Below are positions 50,295 to 59,312 of a stretch of 64,000 nucleotides of DNA, one piece after another. The DNA is from AP-15 sp963797115 (GTDB lineage: Bacteria; Pseudomonadota; Alphaproteobacteria; ATCC43930; CGMCC-115725). The notes beneath the pieces are model-generated. The model was not told where the DNA came from. It searched no databases and worked only from the letters and a program-made list of their open reading frames with translations. The position numbers and the translations under genes were made by a program. The stretch's first letter is position 1; every line of letters starts with the position of its first letter. Where the stretch lies: NCBI GenBank assembly GCA_963797115.1, contig CAWCOH010000001.1, positions 1 through 64,000 on the forward strand. Direction: 5' to 3'.

Positions 50295-50771
50295 ATGGCG
50301 CCATCGACCCAGTCGCTCTACGAAGAAGATTTCTACGCCTGGACGCAGCAGCAGGCAGAGTTGCTGCGCCGTCTGCCGGTGGCCGACAACGAAATCGATC
50401 TCGAACACATAGCCGAGGAAATCGAGGATTTGGGACGCAGCGATCTCCGGGCGGCGCGGTCGCTTTGCCAGCACATCATCGAGCATCTCCTCAAGCTTGA
50501 GTATTCCGGGCTCGACGAGCCCGCGGACCATTGGCGGGACGAAATCGTCGAATGGCGCCTCCAGCTGGAACAGATCCTGACCCGCAGCATCGAAGCAAAG
50601 CTCGATCTCCCCGCGCAGTACCGAACCGCACTAAGGCTCGTACGCCGGCTCGAGCGAGACGTCCCCGGACTGATGAACCGCCTGCCGCCGGCATCCCCCT
50701 ACACGCTCGAACAGATCATCAGCACGGGCGACGAGGACTGGTTTCCTCCGGCTCGCGCGCCCTACGCCTGA
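50295..50771 (+). CDS. DUF29 protein
   Basis: A 158-residue helical protein of the DUF29 family, widespread in alphaproteobacteria and cyanobacteria and without known function. Diagnostic features are YEEDFYAWTQQQAELLR near the start, IDLEHIAEEIEDLGRSD (residues about 34-50), CQHIIEHLLKLEYSG and HWRDEIVEWRLQLEQILTRS. ATG 50295 is chosen because the family starts about ten residues before YEEDFY. It is divergent from nrdJ with about 95 bases between starts, and its end overlaps the convergent acyltransferase by ten bases. Confidence 0.88.
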   Translation: MAPSTQSLYEEDFYAWTQQQAELLRRLPVADNEIDLEHIAEEIEDLGRSDLRAARSLCQHIIEHLLKLEYSGLDEPADHWRDEIVEWRLQLEQILTRSIEAKLDLPAQYRTALRLVRRLERDVPGLMNRLPPASPYTLEQIISTGDEDWFPPARAPYA

Positions 50772-51544
50772 GCGGAGGTCCTGCTGCGCGCCGGCGCACC
50801 GATTTCGGACAGAGAGCCTGCCTTGTCACCCGCCTCTGCCTCACGCAGCAGTGCCGCGGTCGCGGTTTCGATCCGCTGCTCCAACTCGGCCATGACCCGG
50901 CGGCGGGGCCAGCCGGGCGGTATCGGCTCGAGGAATTCCAGGGTGATCCGACCGTGGCGCTTGACAAAGCTGCGCCGTCCCCAGAAGAGCCCTGAATTGA
51001 CCGCGGCCGGGACGAGCGGCAGAGCCAGCGCCTGGTAGAGGGCGGCCACGCCGGGCTGATAGGGGAGACGCGCGCCAGGCGCGACCCGTGTCCCCTCCGG
51101 GAAGATGACGATCGGCCGCCCTTGGGCGGCGATCGGTCGGGCGGCCGCGACCAAGTGACGTAGGGCGCCGGCGCCCGCCTTGCGGTCGATCGCAATCGAG
51201 CCGGCGCGGGCCGCGTACCAGCCATAAAAGGGGAGCAGCAGCAGCTCGCGCTTCAAAACGCAAGCCGGGTCTTCGAGGACGACGGGGAGGATCAGGGCAT
51301 CCCATGCGGATTGATGCTTCATCGCGATGATGCAGCCGCCGCGCGGGATGCGGTCGAGCCCGCGGATCTGGCAATCGAGGCCGACGATGATGCGGAGCAA
51401 GACGAGGACGCCGTGCGACCAAAACCGCCCGAATTTCATCGCCGCTCTCCGCGGGGCGAGCAGAAACGGCAGACCGATCGTCCCCACGATCGCGGTCCAG
51501 GCGAAGAACGCGACATTGAACGCGAGGGCCCGCGCCCACTTCAT
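50762..51544 (-). CDS. plsC: 1-acyl-sn-glycerol-3-phosphate acyltransferase
   Basis: PlsC makes phosphatidic acid from lysophosphatidic acid at the inner membrane. The 260-residue product has an N-terminal helix (residues 8-30), the HX4D catalytic motif IAMKHQSAWDAL with His77 and Asp82, then YGWYAARAGSIAIDRKAG, the substrate motif VIFPEGTRVAPGA and VPAAVNSGLFWGR. The upstream YdcF-like gene overlaps its start (ATGA), so the two are co-translated. The C-terminal 25 residues are variable. Confidence 0.93.
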   Translation of the reverse strand: MKWARALAFNVAFFAWTAIVGTIGLPFLLAPRRAAMKFGRFWSHGVLVLLRIIVGLDCQIRGLDRIPRGGCIIAMKHQSAWDALILPVVLEDPACVLKRELLLLPFYGWYAARAGSIAIDRKAGAGALRHLVAAARPIAAQGRPIVIFPEGTRVAPGARLPYQPGVAALYQALALPLVPAAVNSGLFWGRRSFVKRHGRITLEFLEPIPPGWPRRRVMAELEQRIETATAALLREAEAGDKAGSLSEIGAPARSRTSAQA

Positions 51545-52185
51545 CTCCGGATCTCGGCTTGGCCGGCGGGTACCAGCCCCTCGATAAGGGGGCGAGCGAG
51601 GGACGCTAGATACTTGCCATATTCGGTCACCAGCAGCATGACGGTTTCGCGCCGCGCCCACCAATGCTGGTGAGCGATCTGGTCGGGGAAGACCGGATGC
51701 GGAACAATCTCGATCTTCGGCATGGCACGGTCGAATTCCAGGAGACTGCGCCGCATGTGATACCAGGCGGTAACGAGCCGCAAGCTATGGAAGCCCTCTT
51801 CCCGCATCCACTGAGCCGTCTCGTCCGCATTGCCGAGGGTGTCGCCTGCCCGGTAGCCGAGCACGACGCAGCAGGAAGTCCACTCCAGACCGTCGCCCGA
51901 GCTGCGGAGGAGTTCCTCCAGGTCGACGTGCTGATTGACGCCCGAAACAAGAAGCTTGCGCCCTTTTCCTTCGCGCAGCAGCGCTATGCCGCTATCCAAG
52001 CGCTGACTGCCGCCTGTGAGCACGACAATTGCGTCGGTGGGCTCCGAGTGGGATTCGGCTGATGGCGCGGTCGTGAACCAAGCAAAACCGGCGAGGCACA
52101 AGACGAGGAGCCCGGCAGCAGCGATCGCTATTCGGCGCACCGCGCCCCATAGCACATTGGTGACCGGCCTCACGACTTGTCCCAA
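51541..52185 (-). CDS. YdcF-like (DUF218) membrane protein
   Basis: A 214-residue protein with one N-terminal transmembrane helix (about residues 18-40) and a DUF218 domain facing the periplasm. Marks are TDAIVVLTGGSQRLDSGIALL, KLLVSGVNQHVDLEELL, CVVLGYRAGDTLGNADETAQWM and SLRLVTAWYHMRRSLLEFDRAMP. Members such as SanA, ElyC and YdcF affect envelope integrity or lipid-carrier use. Coupling to plsC by an ATGA overlap supports a role in membrane lipid or glycan supply, which is an inference. It lies about 40 bases downstream of the livK-type gene. Confidence 0.88.
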   Translation of the reverse strand: MGQVVRPVTNVLWGAVRRIAIAAAGLLVLCLAGFAWFTTAPSAESHSEPTDAIVVLTGGSQRLDSGIALLREGKGRKLLVSGVNQHVDLEELLRSSGDGLEWTSCCVVLGYRAGDTLGNADETAQWMREEGFHSLRLVTAWYHMRRSLLEFDRAMPKIEIVPHPVFPDQIAHQHWWARRETVMLLVTEYGKYLASLARPLIEGLVPAGQAEIRR

Positions 52186-52227
52186 AGCTGGCGCAGCACG
52201 GGGACCCCCGCCGTCACCGTCGCGGGA

Positions 52228-53454
52228 TCAGCCGGTGACCGCCCCGGTGATCAGCGGGCCGAACAGCTGCCACCGCTCGCCGTCGAAGCGCGCCATCTGA
52301 ATTTGCTTGACCGGCGCAAAATCCGTCAGGCTGGTATTGATCTTGATCCCGGGCAACAGCATCGGCACCGTGAAGTCGTGCAGGTTGGCTGCCTGCTTCA
52401 TGATGTTTTCGCGCGTCAGCTCGTCGCCGCATTGCTTGATGACTTGCACCACGGTCTGCGAAACGGAGGGGCCGTAGACATTGCCGCCGTCGGTCTTGTC
52501 GCCTTCGGGATAGTATTTGTCCATGAAGGCGAGCCAGTCCTTGTAGCCCTGATCGTCCTTCCACTGCGGGTCGGTCGGATCCTTAAGATAGAAGTCCGTC
52601 ACGAGATCCTTAGCGTATTCCAGGCCAGCCGGCTTCAGAGTGGCGGCGACCGAATTGCCGATGCTGCTCAGGACGTGGAGGGGCTTCCACTCGATCTCGG
52701 CCGCCTTGCGGATCGCCTGCGCGGCGAATTTCGGGATGCCGGTGTTGACGAACACATCGCAGCCGGCGGCCTTCATGCCGATGACCTGCGAGTTGACGGT
52801 GGGGTCGGTCGTCTCATACGCCGTCTCGACGACGAGCATCGATTTTGCCTTGGCGCCCAAGCCGTCCTTGAGGCCCTTAAGATAGTCCTTCCCGAAATCG
52901 TCGTTCTGATAAAGCACGCCGATTTTGCCATCGGGTTTGTGTTGCATAATGTAGGCTGCGTAGACGCGGCCTTCGCTTTGGTAATTGGGCTGCCAACCGA
53001 TCGTCCAGGGATGGTGCTTGGGGTCATCCCATTTGGTGGCCCCGGTGGCGACAAAGAGTTGCGGCACCTTTTTGTGGTTCATGTAATTCCAGATTGCCGA
53101 GTTGGTCGGCGTCCCGAGCGGCGTGGCGATCAACAGCACCCCGTCTTGCTCGACCAGCTTGCGTACCTGCTCGACGGTCTTCGGCGGACTGTAGGCGTCA
53201 TCGTAGGAGATGAAGTCGATCTTGCGCCCGTTCACCCCGCCTTGGTCGTTGACCATCCGGTAAAAGGCGGCCATCGCTTTGGGGATCGTGCCATATGACG
53301 AGGCCGGCCCGCTATAGGGGCCGGTATTGCCGATCTTGATCTCGGTGTCGGTGACGCCGGGACCGTATTGCTTTGCGGCGCGCGCCGGCAAAGCGGCGAA
53401 TGCCAGTACGCTCGGCGCCACGGCCAGGATCGAACGTCGGGTGATGGGCTTCAA
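52228..53454 (-). CDS. livK: branched-chain amino acid-type solute-binding protein
   Basis: Periplasmic receptor of a LIV/HAAT-type ABC importer, 408 residues. The start is TTG 53454 (GAGGGAGG just upstream, overlapping the livM stop as TTGA), opening a signal peptide with an Arg-Arg pair (TRRSILAVAPSVLAFAALPARAA). The periplasmic binding fold shows DTEIKIGNTGPYSGPASSYG, YDDAYSPPKTVEQVRKLVE and LYQNDDFGKDYLKGLKDGLG. The family binds amino acids, amides, urea or aromatic acids. The fatty-acid-oxidation genes nearby do not settle the ligand. It is the last gene of the liv operon. Confidence 0.9.
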   Translation of the reverse strand: MKPITRRSILAVAPSVLAFAALPARAAKQYGPGVTDTEIKIGNTGPYSGPASSYGTIPKAMAAFYRMVNDQGGVNGRKIDFISYDDAYSPPKTVEQVRKLVEQDGVLLIATPLGTPTNSAIWNYMNHKKVPQLFVATGATKWDDPKHHPWTIGWQPNYQSEGRVYAAYIMQHKPDGKIGVLYQNDDFGKDYLKGLKDGLGAKAKSMLVVETAYETTDPTVNSQVIGMKAAGCDVFVNTGIPKFAAQAIRKAAEIEWKPLHVLSSIGNSVAATLKPAGLEYAKDLVTDFYLKDPTDPQWKDDQGYKDWLAFMDKYYPEGDKTDGGNVYGPSVSQTVVQVIKQCGDELTRENIMKQAANLHDFTVPMLLPGIKINTSLTDFAPVKQIQMARFDGERWQLFGPLITGAVTG

Positions 53455-54494
53455 CTCGACCTCCCTCGGGTATGCGTTGCTCGGATGAGTGCCAGCCTGG
53501 CGGCGAGAAGCCGAGCGAGCCCGGCGGCACCGGACGGCATGACGTAGATCACCAGCAGCAAAATGACGCCGTAGACGGCCCCGGCGAGCCCGCGCGAGAT
53601 GCTTTCGGCAATGTTGGGCACGAACAGCACGAACAAGCCGCCGACCAGACACCCCGGGATCGAGGCTACGCCGCCGATGACGAGGCCGACCAGCAGCGAG
53701 ACGGATAAGAAGAAAGTGAAGCTGTCGGGTGCTACGAATTGGACCGCGATCGCGCCGAGGGCACCCGCTACGCCAGTATAGAGCGCGCTGACGCCAAACG
53801 TCAGCGTCTTGTAGAGCGCCGTATTAATGCCCATCGCCGCCGCCGCGAGCGGGTGATCGCGGATCGCCATTATCGCCCGTCCGGTGCGGCTTTTGACCAG
53901 GTTCGCAGCACCGGCAAACATTAGCAGGAGCACCGCCAGAGTGAAGTAATAGAGCCACTGATCGGCGCTCAGCGGCACGCCGGGAGGCGGGTCGGGCTTC
54001 AGGATGGCAATGCCCTGGACACCCCCGGTCAGCGGCTCGAGCGGGCGAAATTTCAGGATCTGCGGCATCGCCGTCGCCAGCGCAAACGTGGCCAGCGCTA
54101 AATAGAGGCCTTGCAGCCGCAAAGCCGGCAGCCCGAAGAGAAACCCGACCACGAAGCACAGCACCCCCGCGCAAGGCAAGGTCCAGTAGTAGGCGAGATC
54201 GGCCTGGTCCATCAGGATCGCCGCGGTGTAGGCGCCGATCCCGTAAAAGGCGCTGTGGCCGAGCGAGAACTGGCCATTGAAGCCGGTCAGCAGATTAAGA
54301 CCGAGGATAGCCAGGCCGTAGATCATCACCAGGGTCAGCTGAAAGGTGATGAAGCTCGTCGTCGACAGAGGAAGCAGCAGACCAATGACGATCGCGCCGC
54401 CGATCGCGATATGCCGGGGAGACGGACGGGCAATCGCCGCTGCCAGTCGCGTCCCATGCGTCGGGAGGGCCGTTTCGTGCGGCGGCATCGTCAT
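53451..54494 (-). CDS. livM: LIV-type ABC permease LivM
   Basis: Second inner-membrane permease of the importer, 347 residues from ATG 54494. After about 40 variable residues it has some ten helices with family marks: GLNLLTGFNGQFSLGHSAFYGIGAYTAAIL (cited in part, residues about 85-115), LRLQGLYLALATFALATAMP, SRTGRAIMAIRDHPLAAAAMGIN (the EAA-like coupling loop) and GGVASIPGCLVGGLFV. The start overlaps the livH stop (ATGA), and the stop overlaps the TTG of livK. Confidence 0.92.
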   Translation of the reverse strand: MTMPPHETALPTHGTRLAAAIARPSPRHIAIGGAIVIGLLLPLSTTSFITFQLTLVMIYGLAILGLNLLTGFNGQFSLGHSAFYGIGAYTAAILMDQADLAYYWTLPCAGVLCFVVGFLFGLPALRLQGLYLALATFALATAMPQILKFRPLEPLTGGVQGIAILKPDPPPGVPLSADQWLYYFTLAVLLLMFAGAANLVKSRTGRAIMAIRDHPLAAAAMGINTALYKTLTFGVSALYTGVAGALGAIAVQFVAPDSFTFFLSVSLLVGLVIGGVASIPGCLVGGLFVLFVPNIAESISRGLAGAVYGVILLLVIYVMPSGAAGLARLLAARLALIRATHTRGRSS

Positions 54495-55369
54495 ACCCGG
54501 CTCACCACCGCTCGCCCGAAGACGCCGGTCGGTCTGACCATCAGCACCGCGACGATCAGCACGAGGGCGATCGTCAGCTTCAATTCGCGGCCGACATAGG
54601 GAATAAAAGTGCCGGCGAGGTTCTCGATCACGCCGACGGCAAAACCGCCGGCCACCGCGCCGCCCGGGCTCGACAGCCCGCCGAGAACGGCTCCCGCGAA
54701 GCCATATAGAAGAACGCCCAGCATCATATTCGGCTCGAGGAACACGACCGGAGCGATCAGCATGCCGGCGACCGCCCCGACCGCCGCCGACATGCCCCAG
54801 CCGAGCGCCAGCATCCAGCCGACGCGGATGCCGACGAGCCGCGCCGATTCCGGGTTCGCCGCGGCGGCGCGCATGGCGAGCCCGAGCCGCGAGCCGCTGA
54901 AAAAGAGATAGAGCAGGCCCAGCATCACTAAGGTTACCCCGATCATGCCGGCCTGATGGGTGCTGATCAGGTTTTGGCCGAAGAGCGGAGCCGTGCCGAA
55001 CGGCGTCGGGAAGGTCTTGATCGTGAAATCCCAAATCTCGCCGGCGGAACTGTTGAGGATGCCGTAGAGCGCGATGAAGGCGACGAGCTGGCTGAGGATC
55101 GGCGCGTTGCGGATCGGCTTGAACAGGATCCGCTCGATCGCGATGCCGCCGACGAAGGACAACAAGACCGCGCCGACGAAGGCGACCCAGTAGGGCTGAC
55201 CCCATTGGATCATCTGCCAGGCGAGAAAGGTCGAGAACATCGCCATTTCGCCTTGCGCGAAATTGAGATGGTCTATCGCCTGATAGATCATCACCACAGC
55301 CAGCGCCATCGCCGCGTAGATCGCCCCTGTCGCAAGCCCCGCCATCAGCTGTTGCAACAGCAGTTCCAT
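54491..55369 (-). CDS. livH: LIV-type ABC permease LivH
   Basis: First permease of the importer, 292 residues. It begins MELLLQQLMAGLATGAIYAAM and has HLNFAQGEMAMFSTFLAW near residue 34, the coupling loop GLAMRAAAANPESARLVGIRVG near 170, and the Gly-rich GFAGAVLGGLSSPGGAVAGG near 225. The closing residues RPTGVFGRAVVSRV are typical. An open frame extends about 35 codons upstream of ATG 55369, into the end of livF, but the conserved start is here. It lies seven bases after the livF stop. Confidence 0.93.
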   Translation of the reverse strand: MELLLQQLMAGLATGAIYAAMALAVVMIYQAIDHLNFAQGEMAMFSTFLAWQMIQWGQPYWVAFVGAVLLSFVGGIAIERILFKPIRNAPILSQLVAFIALYGILNSSAGEIWDFTIKTFPTPFGTAPLFGQNLISTHQAGMIGVTLVMLGLLYLFFSGSRLGLAMRAAAANPESARLVGIRVGWMLALGWGMSAAVGAVAGMLIAPVVFLEPNMMLGVLLYGFAGAVLGGLSSPGGAVAGGFAVGVIENLAGTFIPYVGRELKLTIALVLIVAVLMVRPTGVFGRAVVSRV

Positions 55370-55376
55370 CGCGGCC

Positions 55377-56084
55377 TTAGTATCCCAGATACGAGCGGCG
55401 CACCGCTTCGTCTTTGCCGACCTCTTGCGCGGGGCCGGCCATGACGATGCGCCCGGTCTCGAGCAGATAGGCATGCTCGGCGAGGTCGAGCGCCAGTGCC
55501 GCGTTCTGCTCGACGATCAGCATGCCGACACGACGCTCGCGATTGAGCCGGCGCAGGTTCTCGAACAGCTCCTCGACAACGAGCGGAGCTAAACCAAAGG
55601 ACGGTTCGTCGAGCAGCATCAGACGCGGCCGCAGCATCAAGGCGCGGCTCACCGCCAGCATCTGCTGTTCGCCGCCGCTCAACGTCCCGGCCTGCTGTCG
55701 GCGCCGCTCTTTGAGGCGCGGAAACTCGGCATAGACCTGTTCGAGATCGGCGGCGATCCCGCTATGATCGCGGCGTGTCATGGCGCCGAGCCGCAAATTC
55801 TCCTCGACCGTCATGCGGACAAAGGTGCCGCGCGCTTCCGGCACATGGGCGATCCCGAGACGGACGATATCCTCGGTCGCGCGACCGGCGATCGATTTGC
55901 CGTCGAAGCGGATTTCGCCGCTCATCCGCACCATCCCGCACAACGCCCGCAAGGTTGTCGTCTTGCCGGCGCCGTTGGCGCCGAGCAAGGTGACAATGCC
56001 GCCTTCGGCAAGCGTGAAATCGAGCCCGTGCAAGGCTTGGCTCTGGCCATAAAACGCGCGCAGCCCACTCACCTCGAGCATCAT
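55377..56084 (-). CDS. livF: LIV-type ABC ATPase LivF
   Basis: ATP-binding subunit of 235 residues. Walker A is GANGAGKTTTLRAL near residue 35. It continues with IAHVPEARGTFVRMTVEENL (the Q-loop form usual in LivF), the signature LSGGEQQMLAVSRAL near 137, Walker B LMLLDEPSFGLAP, and the H-loop region LIVEQNAALALDLAEHAYLLETG. ATG 56084 overlaps the livG stop, and livH follows after seven bases. Confidence 0.94.
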   Translation of the reverse strand: MMLEVSGLRAFYGQSQALHGLDFTLAEGGIVTLLGANGAGKTTTLRALCGMVRMSGEIRFDGKSIAGRATEDIVRLGIAHVPEARGTFVRMTVEENLRLGAMTRRDHSGIAADLEQVYAEFPRLKERRRQQAGTLSGGEQQMLAVSRALMLRPRLMLLDEPSFGLAPLVVEELFENLRRLNRERRVGMLIVEQNAALALDLAEHAYLLETGRIVMAGPAQEVGKDEAVRRSYLGY

Positions 56085-56899
56085 CGGACAGTACCTTCGT
56101 GCCCGCTGCCCTTGGCTTTGCCGAGATAGGCGCGGATCACCTCCTCATCCTGCTGCACCGACGACGGTGGGCCCTCGGCGATCTTCCGGCCGAAATCGAG
56201 CGCCACAACCTTGTCGGAGACCGACATGACGAGGTTCATGTGATGCTCGACGAGCAGGATCGTGATCCGCTGGTCATCGCGAATGCGCCTGATCAGCGAG
56301 CCGAGTTCGCCGACTTCGTCATGGTTGAGCCCGCCTGCCGGCTCGTCGAGCAGCAACAGTTTCGGGCGCGCTGCGAGGGCCCGCGCCAATTCCACGCGCT
56401 TGCGGGTGCCGAGCGGCAGACCATCCGGAGGATGATTAGCTACGTCGCGCAGATCGAGCATGTCGAGAAAGCCCCAGACCGTCTCTTCCAGCGCCCTTTC
56501 CTGCCGCCGCACCCACGGCAGATGCAAGGTGTCGCTGAGGAAGTCGCTGCGGCAGCGGGAGTGGCCACCGATCCGCACATTGTCGAACACCGATTGGTGC
56601 GGGAAGAGGGCGAGGTTCTGGAAGGTGCGGGCAATCCCGATCTCGGCGATGCGGTGCGGCGGGCGGTCGAGCAGCGAATGGCCGTCGAATAGGATATCGC
56701 CGCGATTGGGGGTGTAGAGGCGGCTCAAGCAGTTGAACAAGGTAGTCTTGCCCGCGCCGTTCGGGCCGATCAGGCCGAGTATCTGGCCCTCTTCGAGGTC
56801 GAAAGACACGCCGTCGAGCGCGATAATTCCGCCGAAGCGCAAGGCGACGTCTCGGACTTCGAGCAACGTAGGGCCACCCGCTCGGCGCGCTTCGGGCAT
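56081..56899 (-). CDS. livG: LIV-type ABC ATPase LivG
   Basis: ATP-binding subunit of 272 residues. Walker A is GPNGAGKTTLFNCL near residue 40, then GIARTFQNLALFPHQSVFDNV, LPLGTRKRVELARALAARP (a LivG-type signature without the usual Ser-Gly-Gly), LLLLDEPAGGLNHDEV and LLVEHHMNLVMSVSDKVVALDFG. It is the first gene of the leftward liv operon. Its start at 56899 lies about 150 bases from the start of the divergent fatty-acid oxidation gene, and the two may share a control region. Confidence 0.93.
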   Translation of the reverse strand: MPEARRAGGPTLLEVRDVALRFGGIIALDGVSFDLEEGQILGLIGPNGAGKTTLFNCLSRLYTPNRGDILFDGHSLLDRPPHRIAEIGIARTFQNLALFPHQSVFDNVRIGGHSRCRSDFLSDTLHLPWVRRQERALEETVWGFLDMLDLRDVANHPPDGLPLGTRKRVELARALAARPKLLLLDEPAGGLNHDEVGELGSLIRRIRDDQRITILLVEHHMNLVMSVSDKVVALDFGRKIAEGPPSSVQQDEEVIRAYLGKAKGSGHEGTVR

Positions 56900-57050
56900 T
56901 ATGTGCTTCTCGGCATCTGTTGGCCGCGAGCGTGCCGACCCCTAGTTTTCGAGTCAAGCTGCGGGCCGGCGCTGGACGGGCGTGATTCTGGCCCTTCATC
57001 GACCGGGCGGATGGGTCTACTCTCAAACGTTTGGCAAGCGGGAGGTGGGG

Positions 57051-59120
57051 ATGGGCAATATCAACGCCAGCGTCGACCTCCGCCGGGACGGCGAGATCGC
57101 GATCGTCACCGCGGACAACCCGCCGGTCAACGCGCTGAAGCACGAGGTTCGCGCCGGGCTCACCGAGGCGCTGCGTCAGATCCGCGACGACCCAGCGGTC
57201 AAGGCGGTGGTGATCGCCTGTGCTGGACGCACCTTCTTCGCGGGCGCCGACATCACCGAATTCGGCAAGCCGCCGCAGGCGCCGGGGCTCGGCGAAGTCA
57301 TCGCCGCGATCGAGGCGATGCCAAAGCCGGTCATTGCGGCATTGCACGGGACCGCACTCGGGGGCGGCTTCGAGCTGGCGCTCGCCTGTCATTTCCGCGT
57401 CGCCGTTGCCGGGGCGCGCGTCGGCCTGCCTGAGGTCAAGCTCGGCCTCCTGCCCGGCGCCGGCGGCACCCAGCGCTTGCCGCGCCTAATCGGGCCCGAG
57501 AAGGCGCTCAAAATGATCGTGACCGGCGACCCGATCGAGGCGCGCGAGGCGCTGGCCGTCGGGGTCGTCGACGAGATCGTCGAAGGTGACCTAACTGCCG
57601 GCGCAGTGGCTTTCGCGCGTCGCGTCATGGCGGAAGGCAGGCCAATGCGGCTCGTTCGCGACCGCGAGGAGAAGTTAATCGGCGAGGGTTTTGCCGATGC
57701 CGCCGAGGCATTGACCCGAAGGCTGCACGGCCGCGATGCGCCGGCCGCCTGCGTCGAAGCGGTGCGCAACGCCATCACGCTGCCCTTGGAGGAAGGGTTG
57801 AAACGCGAAGGCGAGTTGTTTCGCAAGCTCGTCACCGGCGATCAGTCAAAGGCGCAGCGCCACATCTTTTTCGCCGAACGGGAGGCGGCGCGCGTGCCGG
57901 GAATCCCGCAAGGGACTAACCCTCGGCCGGTCGTGTCGGGCGCAGTCATCGGCGCAGGCACGATGGGCGGCGGCATCGCCATGTGCTTCGCCAACGCTGG
58001 GATCCCGGTCACCGTCGTCGAGACCGGTCGCGACCTGTTGCAAACGGGCCTCGACCGGGTCGCCGCCAACTATCGTGCGACGGTGTCGCGCGGTGGGCTC
58101 GCTGCCGACGAGATGGAGCGCCGGATGGGTCTGATCAACGGTGTCACCGAGTTCGAAGCGGTCGGCTCGGCGGACGTCGTGGTCGAGGCGGTGTTCGAGG
58201 AGATGGACCTCAAGAAGCGGGTGTTTGCCGATCTCGACCGGGTGGCGAAGGGGAATGCGCTGCTCGCCACCAACACCTCGACCCTCGATGTCGACGAGAT
58301 CGCGCGGGCAACGAAGCGGCCGCAGGATGTGCTCGGCACCCATTTCTTCAGTCCGGCGAACGTGATGCGTCTATTGGAGATCGTGCGCGGGACGGCGACC
58401 GCGCCTGATGCTCTCGCCACTGCGGTCGCGCTCGGCCGGCGCATCGGCAAGGTGCCGGTCACCGTCGGCGTGTGCTACGGCTTCGTCGGCAACCGCATGT
58501 TGACTCGCCGCTCCGTCGAAGCCGAGCGGCTACTGCTCGAAGGTGCGCTGCCGCAGGAGGTCGACGCCGCCGTCACCGGGTTCGGGTTTCCGATGGGGCC
58601 ATTTGCGATGGCCGATATGGCGGGGCTCGACGTCGGCTGGCGCATCCGCAAGGGGCGCGGCGAGCGCAACGAGATCGAAGACGCGCTGTGCGAGGCAGGC
58701 CATTTCGGCCAGAAGACCGGCCAGGGATATTTCCGATATGAACCCGGGTCGCGCACCCCGCTGCCCAATCCCGAGGTCGAGCGCATCATCGGCGCGGCGT
58801 CGGCCCGGCTCAACCGTGCACGGCGATCGATCCCTCAAGAGGAGATTGTCGAGCGCATGATTTTCCCGATGGTTAACGAGGGTGCCCGGATCCTCGAAGA
58901 AGGTATCGCGACCCGGCCCGGCGACATCGATGTGATCTGGGTCTACGGCTATGGCTGGCCGGTCTGGCGCGGCGGACCGATGTACTATGCCGATCAGTTG
59001 GGCCTGGCTCATGTCCGCGACCGGCTGAGGTTTTATGCCGAAAGCTTGGGGCACGAGAGTTTGCAGCCCGCTCCTCTAATCCGCCGCCTCGCCGCCGAGG
59101 GCCGAGGCTTTGCATCGTGA
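57051..59120 (+). CDS. bifunctional enoyl-CoA hydratase/3-hydroxyacyl-CoA dehydrogenase
   Basis: A FadJ/peroxisomal-type multifunctional enzyme of 689 residues for two steps of beta-oxidation. The N-terminal crotonase domain has CAGRTFFAGADITEF and GTALGGGFELALACHF with one catalytic Glu, and LPEVKLGLLPGAGGTQRLPR with the other. The NAD-binding domain starts GAVIGAGTMGGGIAMCFANAG near residue 299, and DVVVEAVFEEMDLKKRVFADL and HFFSPANVMRLLEIVRG carry the dehydrogenase site. The C-terminal helical domains contain GRRIGKVPVTVGVCYGFVGNRM. ATG 57051 follows GGGAGGTGG; earlier in-frame ATG 56982 lacks such a site. The partner thiolase is not in the window. Confidence 0.93.
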   Translation: MGNINASVDLRRDGEIAIVTADNPPVNALKHEVRAGLTEALRQIRDDPAVKAVVIACAGRTFFAGADITEFGKPPQAPGLGEVIAAIEAMPKPVIAALHGTALGGGFELALACHFRVAVAGARVGLPEVKLGLLPGAGGTQRLPRLIGPEKALKMIVTGDPIEAREALAVGVVDEIVEGDLTAGAVAFARRVMAEGRPMRLVRDREEKLIGEGFADAAEALTRRLHGRDAPAACVEAVRNAITLPLEEGLKREGELFRKLVTGDQSKAQRHIFFAEREAARVPGIPQGTNPRPVVSGAVIGAGTMGGGIAMCFANAGIPVTVVETGRDLLQTGLDRVAANYRATVSRGGLAADEMERRMGLINGVTEFEAVGSADVVVEAVFEEMDLKKRVFADLDRVAKGNALLATNTSTLDVDEIARATKRPQDVLGTHFFSPANVMRLLEIVRGTATAPDALATAVALGRRIGKVPVTVGVCYGFVGNRMLTRRSVEAERLLLEGALPQEVDAAVTGFGFPMGPFAMADMAGLDVGWRIRKGRGERNEIEDALCEAGHFGQKTGQGYFRYEPGSRTPLPNPEVERIIGAASARLNRARRSIPQEEIVERMIFPMVNEGARILEEGIATRPGDIDVIWVYGYGWPVWRGGPMYYADQLGLAHVRDRLRFYAESLGHESLQPAPLIRRLAAEGRGFAS

Positions 59121-59122
59121 TG

Positions 59123-59200
59123 CAGATCGTCATGCCTGGGCTTGACCCACCCCTAGATCCCCGTGGCCGGGCTTTGTCCCGGCCATCCACGACTTCCGGG
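59123..59200. repeat. REP-like palindrome between fadJ-like and acyl-CoA dehydrogenase genes
   Basis: The stretch contains CGTCATGCCTGGGCTTGACCC (cited to 20 bases from 59130: CGTCATGCCTGGGCTTGACC) and GTGGCCGGGCTTTGTCCCGGCCA, two imperfect palindromes of a family common in alphaproteobacterial intergenic DNA. The second forms a stable hairpin GGCCGGG/CCCGGCC around CTTTGT. A role in ending transcription is possible. There is no T-tract. Confidence 0.6.
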
Positions 59201-59312
59201 GCCCTTGACAGAGAGTTGACAGAGAACTGTTGGGAAGACGTGGGTGGCCGGATCAAGTCTGGCCATGGGGACTATCGGTTGCGACGGTTACCGTAAATAG
59301 GGAGTTCGCCTA